NCBI GenBank assembly: GCA_046481785.1 | Contig: JAWOJF010000170.1 | Coordinates: 1-53,143 of the forward strand | Direction: 5' to 3' | DNA: 53,143 bases | Source of the DNA: JAWOJF01 sp046481785 | Lineage (GTDB): Bacteria > Bacteroidota > Ignavibacteria > Ignavibacteriales > Ignavibacteriaceae | Part shown: piece after piece, positions 8,209 to 18,449 of the stretch | How the letters are laid out: the number at the start of each line of letters is the position of its first letter | How positions within the stretch are numbered: position 1 is the first letter of the stretch | Made by a program: the position numbers and the translations under genes | Notes under the pieces: generated by a model | Database searches by the model: none | The model's input: only the letters and a program-made list of their open reading frames with translations | What the model was told of the DNA's origin: nothing

Positions 8209-9327
8209 ATGAAGAACAAACTAAAATATCTGTATATACTTTTATTATTTATTATAATACTGCCTTTTACAGGCTGCGGTGAAGAAACTAATCAACAGGA
8301 AGAAACAACTGTTCCCGTAAAAGTTTATAATGTTCAGCCCGAATCCCTTACACAGTATCTTAAATTAACCGGGACAATCAGCGCGGGAAAAGATCAGGTT
8401 CTATTCAGTAAAATAACCGAACGGGTAGATGCACTATATGCAAAACCGGGGGATCGTGTAAGCGTTAACCAGGTTATTGCCAGGCAGTATAATGCATCTT
8501 TGTCACAGGGTATTGATGCAGCAAAAGCCAACCTTGCAAATGCCGAAGCTCAGAACGAACTTGCTGATCAAAACTTTAAGAGGATTGAAAGGCTATATGA
8601 ACAACGTGCCGTAAGTACGCAGCAGTTTGAGCAGTCTTCTACTCAATTTAAAGCCGCTGCTTCAGCTCTGGAATCTGCACGCGCACAGCTTAAACAAGCT
8701 GTTGAACAATACGAGAACAGCGTAATTAAAGCTCCCTTTAGCGGGGTTGTTGCAGCAGTATTTGTGGAACTTAATCAAATGGTGCCTGCCGGCCAGCAAG
8801 TGGCACATATTATTGATCCTTCAACGATGAAATCAAAAATAAGAGCAGCAAGCAGGGACATAAATCTGATTAAAAAAGGAAAAGATGTTGAAGTTTCAAT
8901 ACCTGCTATTCCCGGTAAAAAATATAAAGGGAAGATTACATCAATAGACCAGGCGGTAGACCCGGTTTCAAAAACACTTGAGGTTGAAGTATTAATCACT
9001 GATGCCGATGACTATATTAAATCAGGAATGTACGGCGAGTTTTTGATTCCCACCGCAATAGCCGAAAACACTATAGTTGTTCCTGAAAATGCACTGCTTA
9101 GTCAAACTGAGGTTCAGATAAACAAACAAACAGGAATACAGGAAACCTCAAAGAAATATTTCCTTTTTATTGTTGAGGACCAAAGAGCTAAAATGAAAGA
9201 AGTTAAGGTAGGATTGTTAAGTAATGGTCAGGCTGAAATTACAGGCGGGATAAAAGTGAACGACAAGGTTATTGTAATTGGAAATAATATTGTTCAGGAA
9301 AATCAAAAAGTAAACATTATTGATTAA
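8209..9327 (+). CDS. RND efflux periplasmic adaptor, lipoprotein
   Basis: This is a membrane fusion protein (HlyD/AcrA class) that bridges the inner-membrane pump and the TolC channel. The N-terminus is a lipoprotein signal with lipobox LPFTGC (C23), so it is probably lipid-anchored in the periplasm. The barrel-sandwich halves flank an alanine- and glutamine-rich helical hairpin (about residues 95-175) containing LANAEAQNELADQNFKRIE and ALESARAQLKQAVEQYENS. A beta-barrel domain follows, with DPVSKTLEVEV. The start directly follows the tolC stop (TAATATG). The length of 372 residues is typical. Confidence 0.93.
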   Translation: MKNKLKYLYILLLFIIILPFTGCGEETNQQEETTVPVKVYNVQPESLTQYLKLTGTISAGKDQVLFSKITERVDALYAKPGDRVSVNQVIARQYNASLSQGIDAAKANLANAEAQNELADQNFKRIERLYEQRAVSTQQFEQSSTQFKAAASALESARAQLKQAVEQYENSVIKAPFSGVVAAVFVELNQMVPAGQQVAHIIDPSTMKSKIRAASRDINLIKKGKDVEVSIPAIPGKKYKGKITSIDQAVDPVSKTLEVEVLITDADDYIKSGMYGEFLIPTAIAENTIVVPENALLSQTEVQINKQTGIQETSKKYFLFIVEDQRAKMKEVKVGLLSNGQAEITGGIKVNDKVIVIGNNIVQENQKVNIID

Positions 9328-9341
9328 GGATTTTTAGTATC

Positions 9342-12300
9342 ATGCTGTTATCAAAATTTTCTATTAAAAGACGTATTACACTATTAATGTTTTATGCCAT
9401 AATACTGACATTCAGTGTTTTTGCATTCACACAATTAAAAGTGGATTTTTTCCCGGATATTCAATTTCCTATTGCAGGTGTTATAACCAGTTATCAGGGT
9501 GTTGGCCCTCAGGATATTGAAAATACACTTACCCGTCCCCTTGAAGAAGCAATATCCTCGGTAAAAAATATTGAGAAGGTAAACTCGCAGTCATATACCG
9601 GCGGTTCAGTAGTAACCCTTGAGTTCAAATATGGTACCGATATGAACCAGGCGGAAGTTGATATAAGAAAGAATATAGATTTTGTGAGGGATGTGCTTCC
9701 CGATGATGCCTCAGACCCGCTTGTATTTGTTTTCGACCCTTCAATGAGCCCGGTTATGTTTTTAAGCATAGGGTCTCCTTACCTGGGGCAGTCAGAATTA
9801 AGAAATCTGGCTGAAGACCGGATTGAACCGATGCTTGAAAGAATATCAGGAGTTGCATCAGTTGCTACAATGGGCGGGCTTGCCAGGCAGATAAATGTTT
9901 ATATGGATCCAACATTGCTGGCGGCTTTTAACATTTCCCCGCAGGATGTATCAAATGCTCTGCGGACAGGTAGAGGAATACAGCCCGGCGGATCATTAAA
10001 GACCAGTGAGAAAACATACCAGTTAACATTAATGAGTGAGTATACTTCACTTGAACAGATAAAGAAAACAATTGTTGCTGTTAGGGGCGGCAAAGCAATT
10101 TATATTGATGATGTTGCTGATGTAGTAGACGGGTTTAAGGAATCTTCAACCGAAGTGCGTGCTGATTTTGGCGAAGGCATAATGATAGTTATAAATAAGC
10201 AATCAGATGCCAACACTGTACAAACTACTGAATATATTAAGAATGAAATTCCGGAAATAATAAAAAGGCTGCCCCAGGGAACAAATATAAATACTATCTG
10301 GGCACAGGCTGATTTTATTACCAGGTCTGTAAATAATCTTAGAAATTCTGCATTCATTGCCTTTGTTTTGGCATTTATAATAATTTATGTATTCCTTCGT
10401 AATATACGAGGTAGTATAATTATGGGGTTATCAATGCCCATATCTGTTATTGCTACTTTTGCAGTATTATACCTAAGCAATATTACATTAAATATTATAT
10501 CAATGGCGGGGCTTGCACTTGCCATAGGCATGCTTGTTGATAATTCTATTGTTGTTCTTGAAAATATTTTCAGGCACAGGGAATTAGGTGAAAGCAGGGC
10601 AGACGCTGCTGATATTGGTGCGTCACAGGTGGGTATGGCAATAACTGCATCAACTTTAACTACCATTGCAGTGTTTTTACCTGTGTTGTTTGTTCCTAAT
10701 ATTACCGGGCAATTATTCAAAGATATGGTACTTACCATTACATTCAGTTTGGTTGTATCTCTTTTAGTTGCGCTCACTCTTGTACCAATGATGGCCTCCA
10801 GTATACTTGAACTTGAAAAGACCGGTACAGATGGATGGCTAAACAAATTTAAACAAAAAGTTGGAAGCGGGATTGATGTTCTCACGAACCGGTATAAGAA
10901 GATATTATTGTGGTCATTGAAAAGAAGAAAAACTGTTCTGGCAATTGTTTTTGCCATGTTTGCGGTATCTATAGTTCTTGCCTCTTTTGCAGGCGGTGAA
11001 TTTATGCCTACAACAGATCAGGGCTTTATCAATTTACTTGTTGAAGCTCCTTCCGGAAATCCCATTGAAAAAAACAGGGTATTAGTTTACCAGTTGGAAG
11101 ATATTGTTAAAGATGTTATAAAACCGGAGGAACTTGAAAATGTTTCTTTTATGTTTGGTGAAAGGGAAGGAATAGGTGCATTCGGTACAACAGAAAGCAC
11201 TATTGAGGCTTTCATAAGGTTAAAACCCCTAAAACAACGGGAAAGAACCCAGTTTGAAATAAGCGACCTGATGAGAGAGAGACTTAATAAAATTCCCGGA
11301 ATAACATATCTGTTCCAGGAAGGGGGCGGATTTACAACAGAAAAAGCTGTTGAAGTTAAAATAATTGGATTTAATATAGAAGGCGGGCTGGAAATTGCCC
11401 AGGATATTAAGCGGAAAATGGAGGAGATAGACGGCTTTGTTGATATTAGTATTAATATAAAAGAAACAACTCCGGAACTGCAGGTTCATCTTAATTATGA
11501 TATGCTTAATACCTTTAAGCTTACAACTATGCAGGTTGCTTTAAATATTTCAACTGCCATGCAGGGAACAGTAGCATCTACATTACGTGAAGAAGGGGAT
11601 GAGTATGATATAAGAGTCCAGTTTGCCAAAAAATTCAGGAACCAGAAAGAATCTTTGGAAAGAATCCAGATACCTCTTGCATCAGGAGAGATGATTACTC
11701 TTGGTGAAATTGCAGAAATAAAAGAAGAGGAAGCAGCCCCAACTATTTTCCGTGAAAACCAAAACAGGTTTGTTTCGGTTGGTGCAGGATTGTCAGGGCT
11801 TGATTTATCAAAAGCAGTAGCAGAAGTAGAGAGAATTATAAATGAAACTCCTGTTTCATCTGAATACCAGGTAATTATCGGCGGTTCCGCTGAAGATCAG
11901 CAGGAAGCATTCTTCTACCTTGGATTAGCCTTTTTTGCAGCGGTACTTTTAGTATATATGATTATGGCAGCGCAGTTTGAATCTCTTATAGATCCAATAA
12001 TTATTATGATTACTGTACCTCTTTCTGTAATCGGTGTATTCCCGTTCCTCTTCATAACAGGTACTTCTATTAGTGTAATGGCACTGGTAGGCCTTGTAAT
12101 GCTTGTAGGAATTGCAGTAAATAATGGAATTGTTTTGGTTGATTATATCAACCAGATTAAAAGAGAGGGAACGGAGCTGTTTGAAGCAGTAGAGAAAGGC
12201 AGTATTGCAAGAATGCGTCCTGTATTAATGACTGCCTTAACTACAATACTTGGTATGGTGCCGCTTGCAATTGAGCTTGGCGAGGGGGCCGAAACATGGT

Positions 12301-12458
12301 CACCCCTGGCGCGTGCAGTAATAGGCGGATTAACAGCTACTACTTTACTTACTCTTTTGGTAATACCGGTTATGTATGTAGTATTTGAACATGCTGGTGA
12401 CAGAGTTAAGGGATACTTCAGGAAAAGAAAAGGAAGAACTGAAGAAACTGCAATTTAA
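9342..12458 (+). CDS. RND-family multidrug/solute efflux pump (HAE/AcrB type)
   Basis: This is an inner-membrane proton-driven exporter of 1038 residues with twelve predicted membrane helices and two large periplasmic loops, the standard AcrB-like architecture. The proton-relay helix TM4 reads GMLVDNSIVVLENIF, with D400 matching the first aspartate of AcrB and asparagine in place of the second, as in the SwrC-like branch of the family. The matching helix in the second half reads GIAVNNGIVLVDYINQIK. The periplasmic docking region includes GGLARQINVYMDP. It is the last gene of the tetR-tolC-adaptor-pump unit and is followed by a strong hairpin terminator. The substrate cannot be told from the sequence. 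Confidence 0.95.
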   Translation: MLLSKFSIKRRITLLMFYAIILTFSVFAFTQLKVDFFPDIQFPIAGVITSYQGVGPQDIENTLTRPLEEAISSVKNIEKVNSQSYTGGSVVTLEFKYGTDMNQAEVDIRKNIDFVRDVLPDDASDPLVFVFDPSMSPVMFLSIGSPYLGQSELRNLAEDRIEPMLERISGVASVATMGGLARQINVYMDPTLLAAFNISPQDVSNALRTGRGIQPGGSLKTSEKTYQLTLMSEYTSLEQIKKTIVAVRGGKAIYIDDVADVVDGFKESSTEVRADFGEGIMIVINKQSDANTVQTTEYIKNEIPEIIKRLPQGTNINTIWAQADFITRSVNNLRNSAFIAFVLAFIIIYVFLRNIRGSIIMGLSMPISVIATFAVLYLSNITLNIISMAGLALAIGMLVDNSIVVLENIFRHRELGESRADAADIGASQVGMAITASTLTTIAVFLPVLFVPNITGQLFKDMVLTITFSLVVSLLVALTLVPMMASSILELEKTGTDGWLNKFKQKVGSGIDVLTNRYKKILLWSLKRRKTVLAIVFAMFAVSIVLASFAGGEFMPTTDQGFINLLVEAPSGNPIEKNRVLVYQLEDIVKDVIKPEELENVSFMFGEREGIGAFGTTESTIEAFIRLKPLKQRERTQFEISDLMRERLNKIPGITYLFQEGGGFTTEKAVEVKIIGFNIEGGLEIAQDIKRKMEEIDGFVDISINIKETTPELQVHLNYDMLNTFKLTTMQVALNISTAMQGTVASTLREEGDEYDIRVQFAKKFRNQKESLERIQIPLASGEMITLGEIAEIKEEEAAPTIFRENQNRFVSVGAGLSGLDLSKAVAEVERIINETPVSSEYQVIIGGSAEDQQEAFFYLGLAFFAAVLLVYMIMAAQFESLIDPIIIMITVPLSVIGVFPFLFITGTSISVMALVGLVMLVGIAVNNGIVLVDYINQIKREGTELFEAVEKGSIARMRPVLMTALTTILGMVPLAIELGEGAETWSPLARAVIGGLTATTLLTLLVIPVMYVVFEHAGDRVKGYFRKRKGRTEETAI

Positions 12459-12482
12459 ATCATTTTTTAGCAAAAACTAATT

Positions 12483-12525
12483 AACAGAGGCTTACAAAGT
12501 GAGCCTCTGTTATATCTTTATTTTG
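12483..12525 (+). terminator. rho-independent terminator after the efflux operon
   Basis: AACAGAGGCT (12483-12492) pairs perfectly with AGCCTCTGTT (12502-12511) around a 9-base loop, and TATATCTTTATTTT follows. It sits 25 bases after the RND pump stop codon. Confidence 0.8.
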
Positions 12526-12674
12526 TGCGGGGCGAAATAACATTTCTACTAAGACTGGCCTTTCTTCTGGGGAGAACATGAATATGTAGTTGATATTTGC
12601 GCTAATTACATTTTTCTATCCAATGCTGTTAATAGTATACTGAAAGAAAAATAATTAAAAGTATATCTTTACTG

Positions 12675-12715
12675 AAAACCTGGTTTGTAAATAAGCGAAC
12701 CAGGTTTTTTAATTT
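12675..12715 (+). terminator. second terminator-like hairpin
   Basis: AAAACCTGGTT (12675-12685) pairs perfectly with AACCAGGTTTT (12698-12708) around a 12-base loop and runs into a T tract. There is no obvious gene between it and the first terminator, so it is either a backup terminator or the end of a small RNA. Confidence 0.7.
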
Positions 12716-12908
12716 CTATCCCTCAACTAATAACTTAATATTAATTTAAGCAAAGTATTCAGGCATTTCTTTATATTTATGACAGTCAACTTTTATACAA
12801 GCATAATCGGGAAACTTTAATATTTGTTAATGCTAAATCATTTATTTTGATCATTTATAATCTTTTTAATGATAATAGTTATAAAGAGATTGCTAAAACC
12901 AAGATTAG

Positions 12909-12923
12909 AATAAGATTCTTATT
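12909..12923. promoter_or_regulatory. palindrome upstream of the hybrid two-component regulator
   Basis: AATAAGA-T-TCTTATT is a perfect 7-base inverted repeat with one central base, 90 bases before the regulator's ATG. AT-rich palindromes arise easily by chance, so the function is uncertain. Confidence 0.3.
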
Positions 12924-13013
12924 GAAAATTATTAAGCCAGACCTTAAGTTTATTTTAAAAGCGCAGATTTTATGTGTACTGGCAATAAATTATGAATTAA
13001 TTAAGATATAATA

Positions 13014-16000
13014 ATGAAAAGAATATTACTGTTAAAAAGTTTTCTGATGTTATCTTCCGGATTCTTTTTTTTTGGAAACCAGCAATCATATCCTCAACCT
13101 TCTGCTGATACTGTTATTAAACTTAATAAACAATTAACTGAAGCTGTAAACGGCAGTGATAGTATATATGCATTAAGCAGGTTAATCTGGGAAATCAGCT
13201 GGTCGAATCCTGATATGACTTATAATTATGCATTACAAGCTCTTGAAAAAATCGGCTCGGAAAAAGATGAAGAACAACTGGCTGAATTATATGATGCCGC
13301 AGCATTAAGTTTCTGGGTAAAGGGAGACCTGAAGAAGGCTAGATTGTATTACATGAAGGCTCTTAACATTGGTATTAAGAATAATATTGAGACTAGAATA
13401 GCCTGGGAGAGTTTTAATCTTGCTGATCTTTCTTTAAGAGAGAATAAGTTTAAAGAAGCTTATAAGCATGCCGCAAGAAGCAGAAAAATATTTGAAAGAC
13501 TTAATAAGCCGCAAATGCTTATTCAATGTGATCTTCTGCTGAACAGGGCAAGAAATGACAGTACAAAAACAGTTCAAAACTTATTAGCAAGCGACAGCGT
13601 TGGTTATGAATTATCCATTGCAAAAACTGCAGAAGACAGCGCAGCAATTCTTTGTTGGGTTATATGGAGTCTTAATAAACCAGATCCTGATGTTGTTTTT
13701 CAATATGGATTAAAAGTTCTGGAGCTTTCTAAAAGAATTACTAATGAGGAAAAACTTGCCGAAGTTTATGACGCGGCTGCTCTTGCATACCGGTATAATG
13801 TTGATTATAAAGGCTCTGCCGAACTCTATAAAAAAGCCCTTGAGATAGGGGAAAAACATAATTTACCAAACAGAGTTGCATGGGGAAGTTATAACCTTGC
13901 CAGCCTTGCAATGGAAGAGAAAAAGTTTCAGGATATCCTCCTGTATGCTGTAAAAAGCAGGGAAGCCTTCTGGGTTCTTAAAAATAGTGAAATGATTATT
14001 AGTAATGATTGGCTTTTAATAAATGCAAATCATTCAAATTATATTGATACAGCTATTACGGATATTAAATATATAATCAGCCAGACAGAAGACCCGGACA
14101 GGCTTTTAAAGTACTATTTTAATATTATTTACTTATTCGGGAAAAAGGAGAATAAGACTCAATCAATGATATATGCAATGAAAGCTCTTGAAATTGCAGA
14201 AGAAATGAATAATCAAAAAGCTATCCTTTCAGTATATTATCAAATAGGTGACTATCTCAGGGATTATCAGCACAATTATGAAATCGCTTTATTGTACTAT
14301 AATAAAATTCTGGAAATAACTACGGTTAATAAAGATCAGGCCGGTATTGCCTGGGCATTAAATGAGATAGGGAATGTTCAAAAACTCTTAGGTCAGGATT
14401 CTCTTGCTTTTGCCTACTTTAACAGAAGCCTTGAAATAGCAGAGAAGATTAATCACAATTATACTAAATCAAGTGTCTATAAAAATATTGGTGAGATGTA
14501 CTATTTGCAGAAGGATTATGAAGAAGCTTTGGCATATTTTCTGAAGAGTTATAACACCGGCTGTGATGATTGTTCCCCGGTATTTTTTCATATAGTGCTT
14601 ATTGATTTAGGCAAAGTATATTTAGATATTAAGGATTATGAGAACGCATTAAAATATATTAGTGAAAGCTTATCCCTTGCAGATTCAGTAAATGCAGTCT
14701 ATGAAAAGGCTGTATCCTATTCGGCTTTGGCAGATATTCAAATGTCTTTAAACAATTCAGGGAAGGCAATTAAATATTATCGTACTTCATATAATCATGC
14801 ATTAGAAGCCAGTTCACTCTCTCTCCGGAAAGAAATATCGCTTAAATTAAGCAAGGCATATTATGGTAAAGGCGATTATGCTAATTCATATAAATATCTT
14901 GCATTGTCAAAAGTGGTGTCTGACAGTCTGAATAAAATAAGTGAGGCGGAAAATCTTTCAAGGATTGAAACAAAATTTGAATTTCAGAATTTAAGAGCCC
15001 AAAAAGAAAATGATAAGCTAAAAGCCGATGCAGAGCTTCGTAAACAAACAATGTTAAAATATTTCTTTATAGTGGCCTTTGTTTTAACTACAATCCTGGG
15101 GCTTGTAATTTTCCTTAGTTTCCGTCGCAAGAAGAGAGACAGTCTGCTGCTTGAACAGCAAAAAAAGCAGATAGAAGAGATGTCTGCCAGGGTTCATGAA
15201 GCAGATCAGAAAAAACTTAATTTTTTTACAAATATATCACACGAATTCAGAACACCTTTAACACTAATATTAGGGCCCGTTGAAAAATTAGTCAGAGAAA
15301 ATAACTTAAGCAGCAATTCCAAATTAATTTTGAGTGTTATTCACAGGAATGCACTTCAGTTATATAATCTTATAAATCAGGTACTTGATATCCGTAAACT
15401 GGATACGGGCAATATAAAGTTAAAAGTTTCTTATAGTGATATTCAAAACCATTGCAGGATTATTTATTCAATATTTTATCATCTTGCAGAAGAAAACAAT
15501 ATAACTTATAACTTTAACAGTACCAGTGTAAAAGCTCTCTGCTGGTTTGATCATGATATTCTGGAGAAAATATTAAATAACCTTCTTTCCAATGCATTTA
15601 AGTTTACAACTGCAGGCGGTGAAATAAATGTCGCGGTTGAACCTGTTTTAGATTATGACAAAGAAATATCTTATGTAAAAATTATTATTAAAGATAACGG
15701 GCAGGGAATTCCGGAGGATCAGATCAAATATATATTTGACAGGTATTACCAGGTTGAAAATACAGACAGCGGGTACAATAAAGGAACCGGTATTGGATTA
15801 GCATATACCAAAGAATTAATTGAGCTGCATAAAGGTAAAATAAATGTAGATAGTAAATTAAATAAAGGAACAACATTTACAATTATTTTACCGGTACAGG
15901 AAACATATTATTCTGAAAATGAAAAATTATTAAGCGGTATTAGCCTTGATCAAACAGCCAGTGGAGAATTTATCCGGCTGTACCCATCTCCATTACCGGG

Positions 16001-16829
16001 AGAAACCGGATCCGCTGTAAATGCCGGAGGAAATGTTCCTGATATATTTAATGATAATGATGCCGGCGGTAACATAATACTGGTGGTTGAAGATAATGAT
16101 GATTTAAGGGAATATATAAAAAGTATTTTTTCAGGGCAGTATAAAGTTTATGAAGCTTCCGAAGGTGAAACGGGATACCGGCTTGCAAATGAACTGATTC
16201 CAGATGTAATAATAAGTGATATAATGATGCCTGGAATGAATGGATTAGAATTATGCAGTAAGCTGAAGAATAATATCCGCACAAATCATATCCCTGTATT
16301 AATATTAACTGCCAAAACAGGTGAAGAAAATGAAATAACCGGATTAAAAAAAGGGGCAGATGATTATTTGACAAAACCATTTAACTCTCAAATTCTTGAA
16401 ATGAGAATTAATAGACTTATTGAACAAAGAGAAATATTAAGAAAATATTTCACAAGAGAGTATCTTCTTAACCCCAATCCGGTAAAAACCATTTCCCCTG
16501 ATGATGAATTTCTTAAAAAAGCTATTAAATCAGTGGAAAATAATATTACTAATCCTGACCTGAATGTTGAGATGCTTATGAATGAATTGGGTGTAAGTAG
16601 AACACAGCTTTTTAGAAAATTAAAAGCCACAACCGGTTATTCTGCCAATCACTTCATAAGAAATATAAGGCTTAAAAGGGCCGCACAGATTTTATCACAA
16701 AACTCATGCAATATAACTGAAGCACTTTATATGTCTGGGTTTAATTCACCATCCTATTTTTCTTCCTGTTTTAGAGAAATGTATGGATGCCTGCCAAGTG
16801 AATACAAAAGTAGTGCTCAGTCAGCATAA
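13014..16829 (+). CDS. hybrid two-component regulator with periplasmic TPR sensor (HTCS-like)
   Basis: Sensor kinase, receiver and DNA-binding regulator are fused in one 1271-residue chain. In order: a signal/anchor (about 1-28), a long array of tetratricopeptide repeats (about 45-640), a coiled-coil stretch, a membrane helix (about 680-703), a HisKA dimerisation domain with the phospho-acceptor in NISHEFRTPLTL (H743), an HATPase domain with NNLLSNAFKFT, KDNGQGIP and GTGIGLAY, a receiver domain with DVIISDIMMPG (D1069), and a C-terminal AraC-type helix-turn-helix (about 1165-1266). Classical Bacteroidetes HTCS proteins sense glycans with Reg_prop/Y_Y_Y propellers; here TPRs replace them. The next two genes encode secreted carbohydrate-active proteins, its likely targets. 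Confidence 0.93.
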   Translation: MKRILLLKSFLMLSSGFFFFGNQQSYPQPSADTVIKLNKQLTEAVNGSDSIYALSRLIWEISWSNPDMTYNYALQALEKIGSEKDEEQLAELYDAAALSFWVKGDLKKARLYYMKALNIGIKNNIETRIAWESFNLADLSLRENKFKEAYKHAARSRKIFERLNKPQMLIQCDLLLNRARNDSTKTVQNLLASDSVGYELSIAKTAEDSAAILCWVIWSLNKPDPDVVFQYGLKVLELSKRITNEEKLAEVYDAAALAYRYNVDYKGSAELYKKALEIGEKHNLPNRVAWGSYNLASLAMEEKKFQDILLYAVKSREAFWVLKNSEMIISNDWLLINANHSNYIDTAITDIKYIISQTEDPDRLLKYYFNIIYLFGKKENKTQSMIYAMKALEIAEEMNNQKAILSVYYQIGDYLRDYQHNYEIALLYYNKILEITTVNKDQAGIAWALNEIGNVQKLLGQDSLAFAYFNRSLEIAEKINHNYTKSSVYKNIGEMYYLQKDYEEALAYFLKSYNTGCDDCSPVFFHIVLIDLGKVYLDIKDYENALKYISESLSLADSVNAVYEKAVSYSALADIQMSLNNSGKAIKYYRTSYNHALEASSLSLRKEISLKLSKAYYGKGDYANSYKYLALSKVVSDSLNKISEAENLSRIETKFEFQNLRAQKENDKLKADAELRKQTMLKYFFIVAFVLTTILGLVIFLSFRRKKRDSLLLEQQKKQIEEMSARVHEADQKKLNFFTNISHEFRTPLTLILGPVEKLVRENNLSSNSKLILSVIHRNALQLYNLINQVLDIRKLDTGNIKLKVSYSDIQNHCRIIYSIFYHLAEENNITYNFNSTSVKALCWFDHDILEKILNNLLSNAFKFTTAGGEINVAVEPVLDYDKEISYVKIIIKDNGQGIPEDQIKYIFDRYYQVENTDSGYNKGTGIGLAYTKELIELHKGKINVDSKLNKGTTFTIILPVQETYYSENEKLLSGISLDQTASGEFIRLYPSPLPGETGSAVNAGGNVPDIFNDNDAGGNIILVVEDNDDLREYIKSIFSGQYKVYEASEGETGYRLANELIPDVIISDIMMPGMNGLELCSKLKNNIRTNHIPVLILTAKTGEENEITGLKKGADDYLTKPFNSQILEMRINRLIEQREILRKYFTREYLLNPNPVKTISPDDEFLKKAIKSVENNITNPDLNVEMLMNELGVSRTQLFRKLKATTGYSANHFIRNIRLKRAAQILSQNSCNITEALYMSGFNSPSYFSSCFREMYGCLPSEYKSSAQSA

Positions 16830-16941
16830 ATATTTAGAACAATTGGAATATTTCTGCTATATTATGAAACATCTCTGATAGATAAAAAAAAATGTGTTTT
16901 ATACATTTCCTTAATTATTAATCATCTTAAGGGAAATAAGT

Positions 16942-18390
16942 ATGTATAAAAGCAGAGTCTTCAGCATCAGGAATACCGCACTAATATTAATTTTTATTAC
17001 TTTAACTACAAATTATCTCCTGAGCCAGGCCAGGCCTTTTCCCCAAAATGTGGAATATCCTTATGGTTATCAAACTTCCCTGATAACTCCGGAAGTTATG
17101 CTGGATGCATATAACACCTGGAAAAATTCATTTCTTAAGAGCTGTAATGGTATGTACCGTGTTTCAGGGGATGATACTGCATTTAGTATTTCCGAAGGTA
17201 TGGGGTATGGCATGCTTTTGACGGCATATTTTGGTGAGAAGGAATATTTTGACGGACTTTTCGAATTTTATAAAAGTAAAAGGACAGAACATGCTTACGG
17301 ATTGATGGGATGGAGGGTTACATGTGATGATATTATTGATCCCGGAAGTGCTACGGACGGCGATCTGGATGTTGTATATGCTTTAATTGTTGCTCATTAT
17401 CAGTGGGGCGAAAACTATCTTGATGATGCCCGGGAGATTTTATCTATTCTTAAAGAATATTATTTTGAAATATGCGGCAGGGGTTACTACACAATGAAAC
17501 CCGGCGGACGCTTCGGCGGGTGTAACTTAACCGACATATCCTATTACTCACCCGGTTATTTTCGTGTTTTCCAGGATGTAACCGGTGATCCTTTCTGGGG
17601 TACTATTGCCAATCACTCTTATATAATACTGGAATTTGGTGCAAATGATACCACCGGATTAGTTCCTGACTGGCAGACATTTGATGGTATTCCCGGAGGG
17701 CAGGGCAGAGTAGACTATTACCGCTATGATGCTTGCAGAACCCCATGGAGAATGTCCCTGGACTATATCTGGAATGGCAATTCTACCGCACAGGAATGGT
17801 GTACAAGAATTACAAACTTTGCTGCTTCAATTGGGCCAACAAGAATTGTGGATGGTTATAATCTGAATGGAACACCAAGAGGACAGTTTAATAACAGCGC
17901 TTTTGTTGGAGGATTTGCGGCAGGTGCAATGTGCAACAGCCAGACAGTAGTAGATGATTTTACAAGGCGATTATTAGCTCTGCATAATTCAAGACAGGAT
18001 AATCAATATTTTAATCTTAATCTGCGCTGCCTTTATATGCTTACACTAACCGGGAACTTCTGGCAGCCGGATACAGTTGTTACCGATGTTGAAAAAACGG
18101 AATTGTTGCCGCAAAATTTTAAATTGTATCAGAATTTTCCAAATCCCTTTAATCCTTCTACAGAAATAAAATATCAGCTTTCAAATGGCAGTAATATTAA
18201 TCTTTCGGTTTATAATATGCTTGGGCAGGAAATAAAAACTCTGGTTAACTATTACCAGCACGGAGGTGAGTATTCGGTTTCGTGGGATGCAACGGATGTA
18301 AATAATAATCCGGTGAGTTCGGGGGTTTATTTTTATCAGTTAAAAACAGAAAAGCATATCCATCAAAAAAAAATGATTTTGGCCCGCTAG
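16942..18390 (+). CDS. secreted glycoside hydrolase family 8 enzyme with T9SS sorting domain
   Basis: GH8 enzymes are inverting endo-glycosidases acting on cellulose, xylan, chitosan or similar beta-glycans. After a signal peptide (to about residue 31) the catalytic (alpha/alpha)6 domain carries the GH8 landmarks SEGMGYGMLL, with the probable general acid E85, and SATDGDLDVVYAL (D139, D141, D143), followed by YYRYDACRTPWRMSLDY. The last 90 residues form a Por-type sorting domain (QNFPNPFNPSTEIKYQL, then SSGVYFYQLKTE and a final KKMILAR), so the enzyme should be exported by the type IX system. Family alone does not fix the substrate. It lies 112 bases after the hybrid regulator and before the BNR-4 gene. 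Confidence 0.9.
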   Translation: MYKSRVFSIRNTALILIFITLTTNYLLSQARPFPQNVEYPYGYQTSLITPEVMLDAYNTWKNSFLKSCNGMYRVSGDDTAFSISEGMGYGMLLTAYFGEKEYFDGLFEFYKSKRTEHAYGLMGWRVTCDDIIDPGSATDGDLDVVYALIVAHYQWGENYLDDAREILSILKEYYFEICGRGYYTMKPGGRFGGCNLTDISYYSPGYFRVFQDVTGDPFWGTIANHSYIILEFGANDTTGLVPDWQTFDGIPGGQGRVDYYRYDACRTPWRMSLDYIWNGNSTAQEWCTRITNFAASIGPTRIVDGYNLNGTPRGQFNNSAFVGGFAAGAMCNSQTVVDDFTRRLLALHNSRQDNQYFNLNLRCLYMLTLTGNFWQPDTVVTDVEKTELLPQNFKLYQNFPNPFNPSTEIKYQLSNGSNINLSVYNMLGQEIKTLVNYYQHGGEYSVSWDATDVNNNPVSSGVYFYQLKTEKHIHQKKMILAR

Positions 18391-18449
18391 TAATAGTGAA
18401 CTAAAAGCATTATATACATTCGGAAAATATTTTTATGTGAGATACTTGA

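Larger units (their letters stand above)
12459..13013. other. 555-base intergenic region between efflux pump and hybrid regulator
   Basis: No coding frame of useful length and no tRNA or rRNA is seen here. It contains two strong hairpins (12483-12511 and 12675-12708) and, about 90 bases before the regulator gene, the palindrome at 12909-12923. The bases between the hairpins (about 12526-12670) could hold a short transcript, because the second hairpin has the form of a terminator but no gene precedes it. The rest is AT-rich leader. Confidence 0.6.

Noticed and set aside
10385..10957. 190-codon minus-strand frame inside the RND pump gene
   Set aside because: It is a shadow of the conserved pump gene; it has no ribosome site or recognisable domain.
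16880..16912. Weak hairpin after the hybrid regulator (AAATGT...ACATTT)
   Set aside because: The stem is only six AT-rich pairs without a proper T tract, too weak to call a terminator.
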